Positions 7,980 through 17,810 of a stretch of 64,000 nt of DNA are shown piece by piece. Made by a program: the position numbers and the translations under genes. Source of the stretch: Planotetraspora thailandica (GTDB lineage Bacteria > Actinomycetota > Actinomycetes > Streptosporangiales > Streptosporangiaceae). Where the stretch lies: assembly GCF_016863335.1 (NCBI RefSeq), contig NZ_BOOR01000048.1, positions 1 through 64,000 on the forward strand. Reading direction: 5' to 3'. Below the pieces are notes generated by a model, which saw only the letters and a list, made by a program, of their open reading frames with translations, searched no databases and was not told the DNA's origin. Position 1 is the first letter of the stretch. Every line of letters begins with the position of its first letter.

Positions 7980-9602
7980 ATGACCGAGCTCGCCGTCAAG
8001 CCGTCCGTGGCGGCCACCCGATGGTGGCGGGACGCGGTGATCTACCAGGTGTACGTCCGCAGTTTCGCGGACGCCGACGGCGACGGTGTCGGCGACCTGC
8101 CCGGGGTGCGCGGCCGCCTGCCGTACCTCGCCGACCTCGGGGTCGACGCCCTGTGGCTGACGCCGTTCTACACCTCCCCGATGGCCGACTTCGGATACGA
8201 CGTGGCCGACTACCGCGACGTCGACCCGATCTTCGGTTCCCTCGCCGACGCCCGGGCGCTGATCGAGGACGCGCACGCCAGGGGCCTGCGAATCATCGTG
8301 GACGTGGTGCCCAACCACACCTCCGACCGCCACGCCTGGTTCGCCGCGGCGCTGCTCGGAGAGCCGGGCGGACCCGAGCGTGAGCGGTACGTCTTCCGCG
8401 AGGGCAGGGGAGCCGCGGGCGAGCTGCCGCCCAACGACTGGGAGTCGGTCTTCGGCGGCCCGGCGTGGACGCGCGTCGAGGACGGCCAGTGGTACCTCCA
8501 CCTGTTCGCCCGCGAACAGCCCGACCTCAACTGGGACAACCCCGAGGTCCACGCCGAGTTCGCCGACGTGCTGCGGTTCTGGCTCGACCTCGGCGTGGAC
8601 GGCTTCCGCATCGACGTGGCGCACGGCATGGTCAAGGCGCCGGGGCTGCCCGACGTCGGATATCCGGGGCACGTCGAGATGATCGGTGTCGCCGACGTGC
8701 CGTTCTTCGACCAGGACGGCGTGCACGAGATCCACCGCACCTGGCGGCGCATCCTCGACTCCTACCAGGGCGAGCGGATCGGCGTCGCCGAAGCGTGGGC
8801 GCCGACGCCGGAGCGGCTGGCCCGCTATGTGCGGCCCGACGAGCTCCACCAGGCGTTCAACTTCCACTTCCTCAAGGCGCCGTGGGACGCCGCCGTCTTC
8901 CGCTCGGTCATCGAGGAGTCACTCACCACGGCCGCCCTGGTCGGCGCGCCGTCGACCTGGGTGTTGTCCAACCACGACGTCAAACGGCACGTCACCCGTT
9001 ACGGCGGGGGTGAACTCGGGCTGCGCCGGGCGCGCGCGGCGGCGCTGCTGATGCTGGCGCTTCCCGGCTCCGCCTACGTCTACCAGGGCGACGAGCTCGG
9101 CCTGCCCGAGGTGCTCGACCTGCCTGAGGAATACCTGTGCGACCCGCAGCGGCTGCGCGCCCCCGACAGCGGGCGGGACGGCTGCCGCGTGCCGATCCCG
9201 TGGACGCAGGCGGGCGGACCCACGCACGGCTTCGCCCCGGCGGACACCGTCCGCAGCTGGCTGCCGCTGCCCGCGGACTGGTGCAACCTCAGCGTCGAGG
9301 CGCAGCTGCGCGACGAGGCCTCGATGCTGAACCTCTACCGGGCCGCGCTGAGGATCAGGCGATCCCTGCCGCAGCTCGGCGAAGCTCCTCTGACGTGGGT
9401 CGACGCTCCTGCCGGCGCACTCGCGTTCTCGCGGGAGGGCGCCCTGACCTGCCTGGCCAACTTCACCGGCGAGTGGGTCGAAGCACCCGGGAGCCTTGGG
9501 GAACTCCTCCTGGCCAGCTCCGCCCCCGTCGTCGCCGGGGGAGTCGTCCGCTTGGCGCCGGATTCGGTCACTTGGTGGAGTGGCGGCCGTCCCGCACTCT
9601 GA
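7980..9602 (+). CDS. GH13 alpha-glucosidase (oligo-glucosidase type), cytoplasmic
   Basis: 540 residues. GH13 (alpha/beta)8 signature regions are complete: DVVPNHT (108-114), GFRIDVAHG with nucleophile Asp212, GVAEAW with acid/base Glu271, and SNHD with Asp333. The start of the domain (WWRDAVIYQVYVRSF) and the short B domain match the alpha-glucosidase/oligo-1,6-glucosidase subgroup. There is no signal peptide, so it should act on imported oligosaccharides inside the cell, releasing glucose for the glucokinase encoded nearby. I chose ATG 7980 over an upstream in-frame start because it has a purine-rich GGGGGACC ribosome binding site and the domain begins right after it. The LacI gene follows after 40 bp. 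Confidence 0.93.
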   Translation: MTELAVKPSVAATRWWRDAVIYQVYVRSFADADGDGVGDLPGVRGRLPYLADLGVDALWLTPFYTSPMADFGYDVADYRDVDPIFGSLADARALIEDAHARGLRIIVDVVPNHTSDRHAWFAAALLGEPGGPERERYVFREGRGAAGELPPNDWESVFGGPAWTRVEDGQWYLHLFAREQPDLNWDNPEVHAEFADVLRFWLDLGVDGFRIDVAHGMVKAPGLPDVGYPGHVEMIGVADVPFFDQDGVHEIHRTWRRILDSYQGERIGVAEAWAPTPERLARYVRPDELHQAFNFHFLKAPWDAAVFRSVIEESLTTAALVGAPSTWVLSNHDVKRHVTRYGGGELGLRRARAAALLMLALPGSAYVYQGDELGLPEVLDLPEEYLCDPQRLRAPDSGRDGCRVPIPWTQAGGPTHGFAPADTVRSWLPLPADWCNLSVEAQLRDEASMLNLYRAALRIRRSLPQLGEAPLTWVDAPAGALAFSREGALTCLANFTGEWVEAPGSLGELLLASSAPVVAGGVVRLAPDSVTWWSGGRPAL

Positions 9603-9642
9603 CCGCCGCCTCGCCGGGCGCCGCCTTATTTAGAGTGATCTC

Positions 9643-10659
9643 GTGAACACCACACGGCTCGCCGACATCGCGGCTCAGGCGGGGGTCAGCGAGGCGACGG
9701 TGAGCCGGGTGCTGAACGGCAAGGCCGGCGTGGCGGCCGGCACCCGGCAGGCGGTGCTCGCGGCGCTCGACGTCATGGGATACGAACGCCCGCAGCGGCT
9801 GCGGAGGCGCGGCAACGGCCTGGTCGGCCTGGTGATCCCCGACCTGGGCAACCCGATCTTCCCCGCCTTCGCGCAGGCGGTCGAGAAGGCGCTCACCCAG
9901 CACGGGTACACGCCGATCCTGTGCACCCAGGAGCCTGAGGGCACCCCCGAGGACGAGTTCACGAGCATGCTGCTCGACCGGGGCGTCGCCGGGATCGTGT
10001 TCGCCTCCGGCCTGCACGCCGACACCACCACCCGTATGGACCGCTACACGCGCCTCACCGACCAGGGGGTGCCGATCGTGCTGGTCGACGGGTACAGCCC
10101 GGTCATCCCCGCACCGTTCATCTCGCCCGACGACCGGCTCGCCGCGCGCCTGGCCGTACAGCACCTGGTGGACCTCGGGCACCGGCGCATCGGGCTCGCC
10201 CTCGGCCAGCGTCGGTTCGTGCCCGTCATCCGCAAGATCGAGGGGTTCCGGCAGGCGATGACGCATCTGCTGGGGACGGCCGACGTGGACGACCTCATCC
10301 AGCACTCGCTGTTCTCCGTCGAGGGCGGGCAGGCGGCCGCCGCCGCGCTGATCGACCGCGGCTGTACGGGCGTCTTCTGCGCGAGCGACCTGATGGCGCT
10401 CGGTGCGATCCGCGCGGCCCGCGAGCGCGGATTGTCGGTTCCCGCCGACGTGTCGGTCGTCGGGTTCGACGACTCCCCGCTGATGGCGTTCACCGACCCG
10501 CCGCTGACGACCGTGCGCAAGCCCATCGCGGCCATGGCCGCCGCCGCGGTCGAGACTTTGCTCGAGGAGATCGGCGGCACCCCCTCGCGCCACCTGGAGC
10601 TCGTCTACCAGCCCGAACTCGTCGTCCGCGGCACCACCGCCCCCGCCCCTTGTGCGTGA
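9643..10659 (+). CDS. LacI-family transcriptional regulator
   Basis: 338 residues with a GTG start. The N-terminal helix-turn-helix (RLADIAAQAGVSEATVSRVLNG) and hinge helix are followed by a periplasmic-binding-protein-like sensor domain (GLVIPDLGNPIF and VVGFDDSPLMAFTDPPLTTV are standard family signatures). It lies 40 bp downstream of the alpha-glucosidase and is probably co-transcribed. The likely targets are the glucosidase/ATPase control region at 7601-7979 and possibly the Entner-Doudoroff operon. The inducer is presumably an alpha-glucoside or a sugar phosphate, which is not decidable from sequence. Confidence 0.92.
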   Translation: MNTTRLADIAAQAGVSEATVSRVLNGKAGVAAGTRQAVLAALDVMGYERPQRLRRRGNGLVGLVIPDLGNPIFPAFAQAVEKALTQHGYTPILCTQEPEGTPEDEFTSMLLDRGVAGIVFASGLHADTTTRMDRYTRLTDQGVPIVLVDGYSPVIPAPFISPDDRLAARLAVQHLVDLGHRRIGLALGQRRFVPVIRKIEGFRQAMTHLLGTADVDDLIQHSLFSVEGGQAAAAALIDRGCTGVFCASDLMALGAIRAARERGLSVPADVSVVGFDDSPLMAFTDPPLTTVRKPIAAMAAAAVETLLEEIGGTPSRHLELVYQPELVVRGTTAPAPCA

Positions 10660-10685
10660 TCATGCAGTGGCCATGGCAGGCGAAA

Positions 10686-10718
10686 GGCCCGTGACCATCG
10701 ATCCGAAGGTCACGGGCC
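10686..10718. terminator. hairpin terminator between lacI-type gene and eda (convergent)
   Basis: A perfect 11-bp stem GGCCCGTGACC (10686-10696) with its complement at 10708-10718 and an 11-nt loop. It lies 27 bp after the LacI stop and can serve both directions. Confidence 0.8.
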
Positions 10719-10825
10719 AGACTCATGAGCGTGCATCCGGGTCACGGGACACGACATGGCCGCCGGCTTCGCCGAGGGAGAAGCCAAGCCGACGAAGTCA
10801 CAAACCCGAGATTACGGGCAAAAGG

Positions 10826-11440
10826 TCACGAACGCAGCCCCGCCGCCTCCGTCGCGAGCTTCTCGATGAGACCGAAGTCGCCGGCGGCCAGCGCGCTCGC
10901 CGGGGTCAGCCAGCTGCCGCCGACGGTGCCGACGTTGGGCAACGCCAGGTAGGACGGCGCGCTCGACAGGCTGATCCCGCCGGTGGGGCAGAACCGCACG
11001 TCCGGCAGCGGCCCGCCGAGCGACTTGAGGTACGGCACGCCCCCGGCGGCCTCCGCGGGGAAGAACTTCATCTCCCGCACCCCCTGGTCGAACAACGACA
11101 TCGCCTCGGACGCGGTCGCGACGCCCGGCAGGAACGGCACGCCAGAGTCGAGCATCGCGGCCAGCAGGGAGGGCGTGCTCCCCGGCGAGACGAGGAAGCG
11201 GGCGCCCGCCTCCACGGAGGCGTCGACGTCGGCCGCTGTGCGGACCGTGCCCGCCCCCACCACGGCGTCGGGCACCTCGGCGGCGATGCGCCTGACGCAC
11301 TCGAGCCCGGCGGCAGTGCGCAGGGTGATCTCGATGGCCGGCAGGCCGCCGGCGACCAGAGCCCGTGCGAGAGGGACGGCGGTCTCGGCGTCGTCGATCA
11401 CGACGACGGGGACCACGGGGGCGAGATCGAGAAGACTCAT
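10826..11440 (-). CDS. eda: KDPG aldolase (Entner-Doudoroff)
   Basis: 204 residues, class I aldolase of the Eda/KHG family. It cleaves 2-keto-3-deoxy-6-phosphogluconate to pyruvate and glyceraldehyde 3-phosphate. Visible features: VVVIDD near the N-terminus, EITLRT with the conserved Glu, VGAGTVRT, and KFFPAEAAGG containing the Schiff-base Lys, followed by PTGGIS. It is the last gene of a four-gene operon. Its ATG overlaps the glk stop by the ATGA at 11437-11440, indicating translational coupling. The length is normal for the family. Confidence 0.95.
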   Translation of the reverse strand: MSLLDLAPVVPVVVIDDAETAVPLARALVAGGLPAIEITLRTAAGLECVRRIAAEVPDAVVGAGTVRTAADVDASVEAGARFLVSPGSTPSLLAAMLDSGVPFLPGVATASEAMSLFDQGVREMKFFPAEAAGGVPYLKSLGGPLPDVRFCPTGGISLSSAPSYLALPNVGTVGGSWLTPASALAAGDFGLIEKLATEAAGLRS

Positions 11441-12396
11441 ACCAGTTCCACGGTAGACGAGCGCTGGGACAGCCACGCGGCGGCTCCCACCAGCGCGGGT
11501 TGCTCGGCGACGATCAGCGATGTGGCGATCGCCCCGACGTAGTCGGACAGGGCGGGAGCAGTCGTCTCGAACCTCGCCCGGAAGTCGCTGCCCTTGGCGC
11601 GCTCGGCGATACGCGGCAGCACGCCGCCGCCGATGTAGACGCCGCCGTGCGCGCCGAGCGTCAGGGCGACGTTGCCGGCGAAGCCGCCGAGCAGGGCGAG
11701 GAAGATCTCGACGGTCTCCACGCTGAGCGCGTCGTCGGATTCGACGATCCGCGAGGGGGAGGTCTCTTCGGGGGCGACGCCGCGCACGAGGGAGAGCCCC
11801 CGGTGCAGCCGGACCAGCCCGGGGCCGGAGAGCAGGTGCTCGGCGTCGACGTACGGCAGGCCGTCCGCGCGCAGCGCACGGACGATCTCCATCTCGAGGT
11901 CGGTCACGGCGGGGACCGAGACATGGCCCCCCTCGCCGGGCACGGGAGCCCAGCCGTCTCCGACCGGGACCAGGCCGCCCACGCCGAGGCCCGTACCGGG
12001 TCCGAGCACGGCCTTCATCATGCCGGGGATCGGCGGCGGCCCGCCGAGCGGCACCAGATCGTGCCCCGCCAGATGCGGGAGCGAGACAGCCAGCGCCTCG
12101 AAATCGTTGAGCAGGTCGACGTGCGGGATGCCAAGCTCGGTGACCGAGCCCGACCACCCCGCGTTCGTCAGCCGGTATCGGTCGTTCTCGACCGGACCGG
12201 CTATCGCCAGGCACGCGGCTCCCGGCCGAACTCCGCCCGCATGGTCTGCGAGATAGGCGGCTACGGCATCGGCGAGGCTTGGATGCTTGGCGACGTTCAG
12301 TACGGCGACGTTCTCGGGCGGGCCACCCAGTTCGGTGACCAGCCCGAATCGCGCGTTGGTGCCGCCGATGTCGGCGACGAGCCAGGGCAGCGTCAT
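11437..12396 (-). CDS. glk: glucokinase (E. coli Glk family)
   Basis: 319 residues. The N-terminus [15 protein letters not shown] is the phosphate-1 motif of the Glk (PF02685) family. LLNDFEALA carries the catalytic Asp, and [10 protein letters not shown] is the phosphate-2 region. It phosphorylates glucose with ATP to give substrate for Zwf in the same operon. Most actinomycetes use ROK-type glucokinases, so an E. coli-type Glk inside an Entner-Doudoroff operon suggests that the cassette is maintained or acquired as a unit (inference). It has a GGAGGTG ribosome binding site, and its ATG overlaps the edd stop (ATGA at 12393-12396). Confidence 0.93.
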   Translation of the reverse strand: MTLPWLVADIGGTNARFGLVTELGGPPENVAVLNVAKHPSLADAVAAYLADHAGGVRPGAACLAIAGPVENDRYRLTNAGWSGSVTELGIPHVDLLNDFEALAVSLPHLAGHDLVPLGGPPPIPGMMKAVLGPGTGLGVGGLVPVGDGWAPVPGEGGHVSVPAVTDLEMEIVRALRADGLPYVDAEHLLSGPGLVRLHRGLSLVRGVAPEETSPSRIVESDDALSVETVEIFLALLGGFAGNVALTLGAHGGVYIGGGVLPRIAERAKGSDFRARFETTAPALSDYVGAIATSLIVAEQPALVGAAAWLSQRSSTVELV

Positions 12397-14225
12397 GCGG
12401 CACCTCCAGAGAAGACGCTCGCTCCGCGGTCGGGCGGACCGACCATCCGGCGGAACGAGGAGAACAACTCCCGGCCGGTGCCCGCCCATTCCTCGTCGGT
12501 GAGCGGAGCACCCTCCGGGGTGCGGCCCGACATGTCGGAAAGGACGGTCAGCGTCCCTGCGGTCGAGTCGAGCCTGATCAGGTCGCCGTCGCGGACGAGC
12601 GCGATCGGGCCGCCGTCGGCGGCCTCGGGCGACAGGTGGATGGCGGCGGGAACCTTGCCCGACGCGCCCGACATGCGGCCGTCGGTGACGATGGCCACCT
12701 TCTGCCCGCGGTCGAGCAGCACGGCCAGCGGGGGCGTGAGCTTGTGCAGCTCCGGCATGCCGTTGGCGCGGGGACCCTGGTAGCGGACGACGGCGATGAA
12801 GTCCTGGCCGTCCAGCACGCCGGACTCGAACGCGCCGAGCAGTTCTTTCTGGTCGTCGAAGACGCGGGCGGGCGCCTCGATGACCAGGTGTTCGGGCTTG
12901 ACCGCCGACACCTTGCTCACCGCCCTGCCGAGGTTGCCCGACAGCATGTGGATGCCGCCGTCGGCCGAGAAGGGGTCGCCGACCGGGCGCAGCACGTCGT
13001 GGTCGGTGCTGCCCTCCGTGCGCTCCTCCCAGACCAGGGCCCCCTCCTTCAGCGAGGGCGCGGCGCGGTAGAGGTCGAGCCCCCGCCCCGCGACCGTCAG
13101 CACGTCGGCGTGGAGGAGCTCGCCGTCGAGGAGGTCGCCGATGAAGACCTGCATGCCGCCGGCCGCCTGGAAGTGGTTCACGTCGGCCTGGCCGTTGGGG
13201 TACATCCGGGTGAGCAGCGGCACGACCTTGGACAGCGCCGCCATGTCGTCCCAGGTCAGCTCGATGCCCGCGGCGGCGGCCATGGCCACCAGGTGCATGG
13301 TGTGGTTGGTCGAGCCGCCGGAGGCCAGCAGGGCGACCACCGCGTTCACGATGGCCTTCTCGTCGACGACCTCCGCGACCGGCGTGTACTCGTCTCCGTG
13401 GGGCGTGATCTCGGCCGCCCTGCGGCCGGCCGCCTCGGTGAGCGCGTGCCGCAGCTCGGTGTGCGGGTTGACGAACGTCGCCCCCGGCAGGTGGAGGCCC
13501 ATGACCTCCATGAGCAGCTGGTTGGAGTTCGCGGTGCCGTAGAAGGTGCACGTGCCCGGCGAGTGGTAGGACTTGGCCTCCGCGTCGAGCATCTCGTCGC
13601 GCCCGATCAGCCCTTCGGCGAAGTGCTGGCGGGCGCGCGCCTTGACCTTGTTGGGCAGGCCGGACGCCATCGGCCCGGCGGGCACGAAGATCGCCGGAAG
13701 GTGGCCGAAGTGCAGGGCGCCGATCAGCAGGCCAGGGACGATCTTGTCGCAGACGCCCAGAAGCAGCGAGGCGTCGAACATGTCGTGTGACAGCGCGATC
13801 GCGGTCGCCATGGCGATCACGTCGCGGCTGTAGAGCGACAGTTCCATGCCGGCCCGGCCCTGGGTGATGCCGTCGCACATCGCGGGCACGCCGCCCGCGA
13901 CCTGCGCCACGCCGCCCGCCGCCCGCACGGCCCGCTTCAACTCCGGCGGGTAGGTCTCGTACGGCTGGTGCGCGGAGAGCATGTCGTTGTAGGAGGTGAC
14001 GATGGCCACGCCCGGCTTGGCCGTACCACGCAGGTCACGCTTGTCGTGCTCCGGTGCGCCGGCGAATCCGTGCGCGAGGTTGGCGCAGCCCAGGCGGCCC
14101 CGGGCCGGTCCCCGCTCGCGCAGTTCCTGCCCGGCCTGTGCGACGCGCTCCATGTAGGCGGCACGCCGGCCGGCGCTGCGCGCCCGGATGCGCTCGGTGA
14201 CCTCGTCGATCACGCGGTTCGTCAC
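12393..14225 (-). CDS. edd: 6-phosphogluconate dehydratase (Entner-Doudoroff)
   Basis: 610 residues, IlvD/Edd family. It dehydrates 6-phosphogluconate to KDPG using an Fe-S cluster. Cysteines expected as cluster ligands are seen in [22 protein letters not shown] and [12 protein letters not shown]; the last motif ([14 protein letters not shown]) is characteristic of Edd rather than Ilv[12 protein letters not shown] near the C-terminus is also conserved. The GTG start overlaps the zwf stop (GTGA at 14222-14225) and the stop overlaps glk, so the four enzymes are made as a tightly coupled set. Confidence 0.95.
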   Translation of the reverse strand: MTNRVIDEVTERIRARSAGRRAAYMERVAQAGQELRERGPARGRLGCANLAHGFAGAPEHDKRDLRGTAKPGVAIVTSYNDMLSAHQPYETYPPELKRAVRAAGGVAQVAGGVPAMCDGITQGRAGMELSLYSRDVIAMATAIALSHDMFDASLLLGVCDKIVPGLLIGALHFGHLPAIFVPAGPMASGLPNKVKARARQHFAEGLIGRDEMLDAEAKSYHSPGTCTFYGTANSNQLLMEVMGLHLPGATFVNPHTELRHALTEAAGRRAAEITPHGDEYTPVAEVVDEKAIVNAVVALLASGGSTNHTMHLVAMAAAAGIELTWDDMAALSKVVPLLTRMYPNGQADVNHFQAAGGMQVFIGDLLDGELLHADVLTVAGRGLDLYRAAPSLKEGALVWEERTEGSTDHDVLRPVGDPFSADGGIHMLSGNLGRAVSKVSAVKPEHLVIEAPARVFDDQKELLGAFESGVLDGQDFIAVVRYQGPRANGMPELHKLTPPLAVLLDRGQKVAIVTDGRMSGASGKVPAAIHLSPEAADGGPIALVRDGDLIRLDSTAGTLTVLSDMSGRTPEGAPLTDEEWAGTGRELFSSFRRMVGPPDRGASVFSGGAA

Positions 14226-15718
14226 TGGGGGGCCTCCTCGTGCCACGTGCGGTCGCTGCGGGCCAGCAGTTCGTGCGCGCCGGCCGGCCCGGCCGTTCCG
14301 GCGGGGTACGGCTCGGGCAGCATCGCCGAGCCGTCCCAGTGCGCGATGATCGGGTCGATCCAGCGCCAGGCGGCCTCGACCTCGTCGCGCCGCATGAACA
14401 GGGTGGGGTTGCCGGACAGCACGTCCATGAGGAGGCGCTCGTAGGCGTCGGGCACCCGGCTCTGGAACGTCTCGGCGAAGCTGAGGCTCAGCGGCACGGG
14501 GCGCAGCGTCACGTCGCCCGCGCCCGGCTCCTTGGCCATCAGGCACAGCTCGATGCCCTCGCTGGGCTGCAGCCGCAGAACGAGGCGGTTGGGCGCCGCA
14601 CCGGGGAAGATCGCGTGCGGCACCTCCTTGAACTGCACGACGATCTCCGAGCGCCGGGTGGGCAGGCGCTTGCCGGTGCGCAGGTAGAACGGCACACCCG
14701 CCCAGCGCCAGTTCTTCACCTCGGCCCGGACGGCGGCGAAGGTCTCGACCCGCTGGGACGCGGGGGTGGGCCGGGTGCTGTCGGGTTCGTCGAGGTAGCC
14801 GGGGACGGTGACGTCTCCGGCGGCCGTCGCCGTGGTGCCCTCGGTGTACTGGCCGCGCACGGTGAAGCGGTCGACCTCGGAGCCCACGATGGGCCGCAGT
14901 GCCTGGAGCACCTTGACCTTCTCGTCGCGCACGGCCTCACGGTCGTTGTGCGCGGGCGGTTCCATGGCGACCAGGCAGAGCAGGTTCAGCAGGTGGTTCT
15001 GCACCATGTCGCGCAGAGCCCCGGCGTGGTCGTAGTAGCCGCGGCGCCCGGGAGTGCCGACGGTCTCCGACGCGGTGATCTGGACGTGGTCGATCCACAG
15101 CGAGTTCCAGATCGGCTCGAGGAAGGCGTTGGCGAACCGCAGCACGAGCAGGTTCTGCACCGTCTCCTTGCCGAGGTAGTGGTCGATACGGAAGATCTGC
15201 CGCTCCTCGAAGATCGCGCCGACCTCGTCGTTGATCGCCTGCGCGCTGGCCAGGTCGCGGCCGAGCGGCTTCTCCAGGACGACGCGCGAGCGCGGGGTGA
15301 CCAGCCCGGCCTCCTGCGCGCCGTGGCAGAACGGGCCGAACGTCATGGGCGGGCTGGCCAGATAGAAGATCCGGTCGCGGTCCTCGTGCCCGGCGAGCAG
15401 CGCGGCCAGGGCGTCCCAGCCCGCGGGGGCGGCGGGCCCGCCGATGTCGATGGAGACGTGGTGGAGCCGGCGGGCGAACCGGTCCCAGCCCTCCGGGTCG
15501 CCCAGCGCGGGCCGTACCTCGGCGTCGACCTTGCCGCGGAAGTCGGAGTCGCCCAGCCCGCCGCGCGACATCGCGATGATCCGGGTCTCGTCGGCGAGGC
15601 GTCCGTCGCGGTCGCAGTGATACAGGGCGGGGAGGAGCTTCCGCATGGAGAGGTCCCCGGTGCCGCCGAAGATGATCAGATCGGCCGCCTGCCGGTCAGC
15701 GGAGGGTTCAACGGGCAT
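14222..15718 (-). CDS. zwf: glucose-6-phosphate dehydrogenase
   Basis: 498 residues. The Rossmann nucleotide motif is [14 protein letters not shown], the substrate/catalytic motif RIDHYLGKE contains the catalytic His, and the LEKPLG Lys is present. It oxidises glucose 6-phosphate to 6-phosphogluconolactone and feeds Edd. No 6-phosphogluconolactonase gene is in the operon, so that step is either spontaneous or encoded elsewhere. I chose ATG 15718: a good -35/-10 pair ends only 7 bp before it, with no ribosome binding site, implying leaderless translation. It is the first gene of the operon zwf-edd-glk-eda. Confidence 0.95.
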   Translation of the reverse strand: MPVEPSADRQAADLIIFGGTGDLSMRKLLPALYHCDRDGRLADETRIIAMSRGGLGDSDFRGKVDAEVRPALGDPEGWDRFARRLHHVSIDIGGPAAPAGWDALAALLAGHEDRDRIFYLASPPMTFGPFCHGAQEAGLVTPRSRVVLEKPLGRDLASAQAINDEVGAIFEERQIFRIDHYLGKETVQNLLVLRFANAFLEPIWNSLWIDHVQITASETVGTPGRRGYYDHAGALRDMVQNHLLNLLCLVAMEPPAHNDREAVRDEKVKVLQALRPIVGSEVDRFTVRGQYTEGTTATAAGDVTVPGYLDEPDSTRPTPASQRVETFAAVRAEVKNWRWAGVPFYLRTGKRLPTRRSEIVVQFKEVPHAIFPGAAPNRLVLRLQPSEGIELCLMAKEPGAGDVTLRPVPLSLSFAETFQSRVPDAYERLLMDVLSGNPTLFMRRDEVEAAWRWIDPIIAHWDGSAMLPEPYPAGTAGPAGAHELLARSDRTWHEEAPQ

Positions 15719-15725
15719 GGGTCGG

Positions 15726-15754
15726 ACATTAGCGGGAGATATGTGCACTTTCAA
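15726..15754 (-). promoter_or_regulatory. sigma70-type promoter of the Entner-Doudoroff operon, leaderless start
   Basis: Read on the minus strand: -35 TTGAAA (15749-15754), a 17-bp spacer, then -10 TAATGT (15726-15731). Only 7 bp separate the -10 from the zwf ATG, so transcription should begin at or within a base of the start codon. TGCACTT occurs as a direct repeat at 15744-15750 and 15788-15794, on both sides of the shared control region, and could be a recognition element for the divergent ROK regulator (inference). Confidence 0.7.
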
Positions 15755-15822
15755 GCTGACTTTTGTAACCGAAGATGAATAAGTCATTGCACTTAGGTAT
15801 GTCGCTATGCTTCACTTCTGAG

Positions 15823-16974
15823 ATGTCACGACTTGCGACAACCGGTGAAATCTTCCAGCTCATCCGGAGCGGGGAAGCTGTCACCCGTGCCGACATCGGC
15901 CGGGTGACCGGTCTGTCGCGCCCGGCCGTGGCCCTGCGCATAGCCGCCCTCCGGGACCGCGGGCTGATCGTGGAGGACGCCGAGGGGCCGTCCACGGGCG
16001 GCCGCCCGCCGCTGCGCCTGCGCTTCGACGCCGCAGGGGGCGTGGTGCCGGTGGCCTCGCTGGGTGCGACCCGCACCCAGATCGCGATCTGCGACCTCGC
16101 CGGCGAGGTGCTCCTGCGCACCGATCTCGACATCGACGTCGAGGAGGGCCCGGACGTCGTGCTCCCGCTGCTCATGGACACCTGGGAGAAGCTGCTCGAC
16201 GGCCAGGCGCCGGCGGTGGGCATCGGCCTCGGCGTGCCCGCGACCGTCGAGTTCGCCGCCGGCCGCACCGAGAGCGCGCGGGTGATGGCCAGCTGGACCG
16301 GGGTGGTCATCCCGCCGATCATCGCCGAGCGGTTCCCTGTGCCGGTGCTCGTGGACAACGACGTGAACGTCATCGCGATGGGCGAGCACCGCGTCGTCTA
16401 CGCCTCCGAACTCGACGACCTCCTCTTCGTCAAGGTCTCCACCCGCATCGGGGCCGGCGTGATCTCCGGCGGCGGCATCCTGCGCGGCGCCCTGGGTGCG
16501 GCGGGGGAGATCGGCCACATCCCCGTCATGGACGGCGGGGGAGTGCTCTGCCGTTGCGGCAACCTCGACTGCCTCGACTCGGTGGCCAGTGGCACCGCCA
16601 TTCTGCGCGACCTGCGCGCCACGGGGCGCGAGGTGCTGTCGCTGGCCGACGTGACCGCGCTCGTGCGCGCGGGCGACGCCGAGACCATGGCCGTCGTACG
16701 GCAGGCCGGGCGCAGGCTCGGCCAGGTCATCTCCGGCGCGGTGAACCTGCTCAACCCCGCCGTCGTGGTGCTCGGCGGCGATGTCGCCGAGATGTTCCAG
16801 CCGCTGGTGTCGGGGGTGCGCGAGGTCATCTACCAGCGCTCGACCCAGCTGGCCACGCGGAGCCTGCGCATCGAGCGCAGCCACCTCGGCCCGGGGGCCG
16901 GAATCACCGGCTGCGCGCTCATGGTGCTCGACCACGTGTTGTCGGCGGAGGCCGTCGACGCCGCGACCTCCTGA
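15823..16974 (+). CDS. ROK-family transcriptional repressor
   Basis: 383 residues. An N-terminal winged helix-turn-helix (TRADIGRVTGLSRPAVALRIAAL) is followed by a ROK domain with a zinc-binding motif CRCGNLDCLD and the sugar-site GHIPV sequence. It is divergent from zwf with a 104-bp shared region, so the likely role is sugar-responsive control of the Entner-Doudoroff operon. I chose ATG 15823 (MSRLATTG) because an upstream in-frame ATG at 15775 would put start codons before the likely promoter; a TATGCT -10-like box at 15806-15811 would give a very short leader. Kinase activity is not expected for regulators of this kind. Confidence 0.88.
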   Translation: MSRLATTGEIFQLIRSGEAVTRADIGRVTGLSRPAVALRIAALRDRGLIVEDAEGPSTGGRPPLRLRFDAAGGVVPVASLGATRTQIAICDLAGEVLLRTDLDIDVEEGPDVVLPLLMDTWEKLLDGQAPAVGIGLGVPATVEFAAGRTESARVMASWTGVVIPPIIAERFPVPVLVDNDVNVIAMGEHRVVYASELDDLLFVKVSTRIGAGVISGGGILRGALGAAGEIGHIPVMDGGGVLCRCGNLDCLDSVASGTAILRDLRATGREVLSLADVTALVRAGDAETMAVVRQAGRRLGQVISGAVNLLNPAVVVLGGDVAEMFQPLVSGVREVIYQRSTQLATRSLRIERSHLGPGAGITGCALMVLDHVLSAEAVDAATS

Positions 16975-16980
16975 ACGGGC

Positions 16981-17733
16981 CTACTGCCCGCGGGGGAACA
17001 GCAGGCACCGCATCGCGTATTCGAGCGCGTGCGGGCTGGCCGCGGGGATCGGCCAGGGCAGGCGCACGAAGCGGTCCTCGGCGGGTTCCCCCGCGTCACG
17101 TGTCACCGCCGACCTGATCGTGGCGCCGTAGCGGTCCAGCTCCCACAACCAGACCTCCCCCGCGGGCTCGCCCATGAGGATCTCGGTCGCCGCGGCCAGT
17201 TGCTCGCGGTGCGACTCGTTGATGTGGCGCACCATGCGCTCGGCGGCGTGCAGGAACGGGTCGGGGGAGGCGTCGAGGTATTCGTCGGCGTCGAGCAATC
17301 CCGATTCCTGGCCGGTGAGGTAGACCACGTGGGCCACGTCGATCCGCACCAGCCGGGGCGCCCCTCCTTCCAGCACGGTGAAAAGGTCCTCGTCCGGGCA
17401 GGTCTCGGCGATCGCCACGGCCGTCTCGCGCCGGTCGGCGTCCGGCACGTCCTGCGTCCAGCCCCGCACCTTCAGCAGGCCGCGCGGCCGGTCCTCGCCG
17501 CCGATCGTCCGCGTCGCCACCAGGTCGACGGTCACCACGGTCTCCTCGGCCGCGCCGTACAGGGCCTCGCCGGGTTTGACCAGCAGGACGGGGCGTCCGT
17601 GCGCGTCGACGCCGCCCCTGACCGCGTACGCGGGCATATCGGTGCCGGCGACGGCCACATGCGTGGGGGCCGCGGCCGCGGCGATTGTCCTGACCCGCTC
17701 GGGAATGGGAGGAGCAGTGACGGGGTGGTGCAT
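16981..17733 (-). CDS. DUF2470-type protein, probably iron-regulated (heme utilisation-like)
   Basis: 250 residues, soluble. The N-terminal half resembles split-barrel FMN/heme-binding proteins. The C-terminal part (HAAERMVRHINESHREQLAAATEILMG) is a DUF2470 domain, the module that caps HugZ-like heme-degrading proteins. The gene starts 27 bp from a strong IdeR/DtxR iron box, which supports a role in iron or heme handling. The activity cannot be assigned from sequence. It ends 6 bp from the ROK gene (convergent). Confidence 0.7.
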   Translation of the reverse strand: MHHPVTAPPIPERVRTIAAAAAPTHVAVAGTDMPAYAVRGGVDAHGRPVLLVKPGEALYGAAEETVVTVDLVATRTIGGEDRPRGLLKVRGWTQDVPDADRRETAVAIAETCPDEDLFTVLEGGAPRLVRIDVAHVVYLTGQESGLLDADEYLDASPDPFLHAAERMVRHINESHREQLAAATEILMGEPAGEVWLWELDRYGATIRSAVTRDAGEPAEDRFVRLPWPIPAASPHALEYAMRCLLFPRGQ

Positions 17734-17759
17734 GACGCTCCTTGAGTGCCGTCGATCGC

Positions 17760-17793
17760 TTAGGTTAGTCTTACCTTAGTAAGGATTACCTAA
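17760..17793. promoter_or_regulatory. two overlapping IdeR/DtxR-type iron boxes between divergent genes
   Basis: Bases 17760-17778 match the DtxR/IdeR consensus (TTAGGTTAG, S, CTAACCTAA) at 16 of 19 positions. A second site at 17775-17793, read on the minus strand, matches at 13 of 19. DtxR-family repressors bind such boxes as paired dimers when Fe(II) is abundant. The pair lies between the DUF2470 gene and the S4 paralogue and could control both. Confidence 0.85.
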
Positions 17794-17810
17794 CTTGGAA
17801 AGGTGAATAC

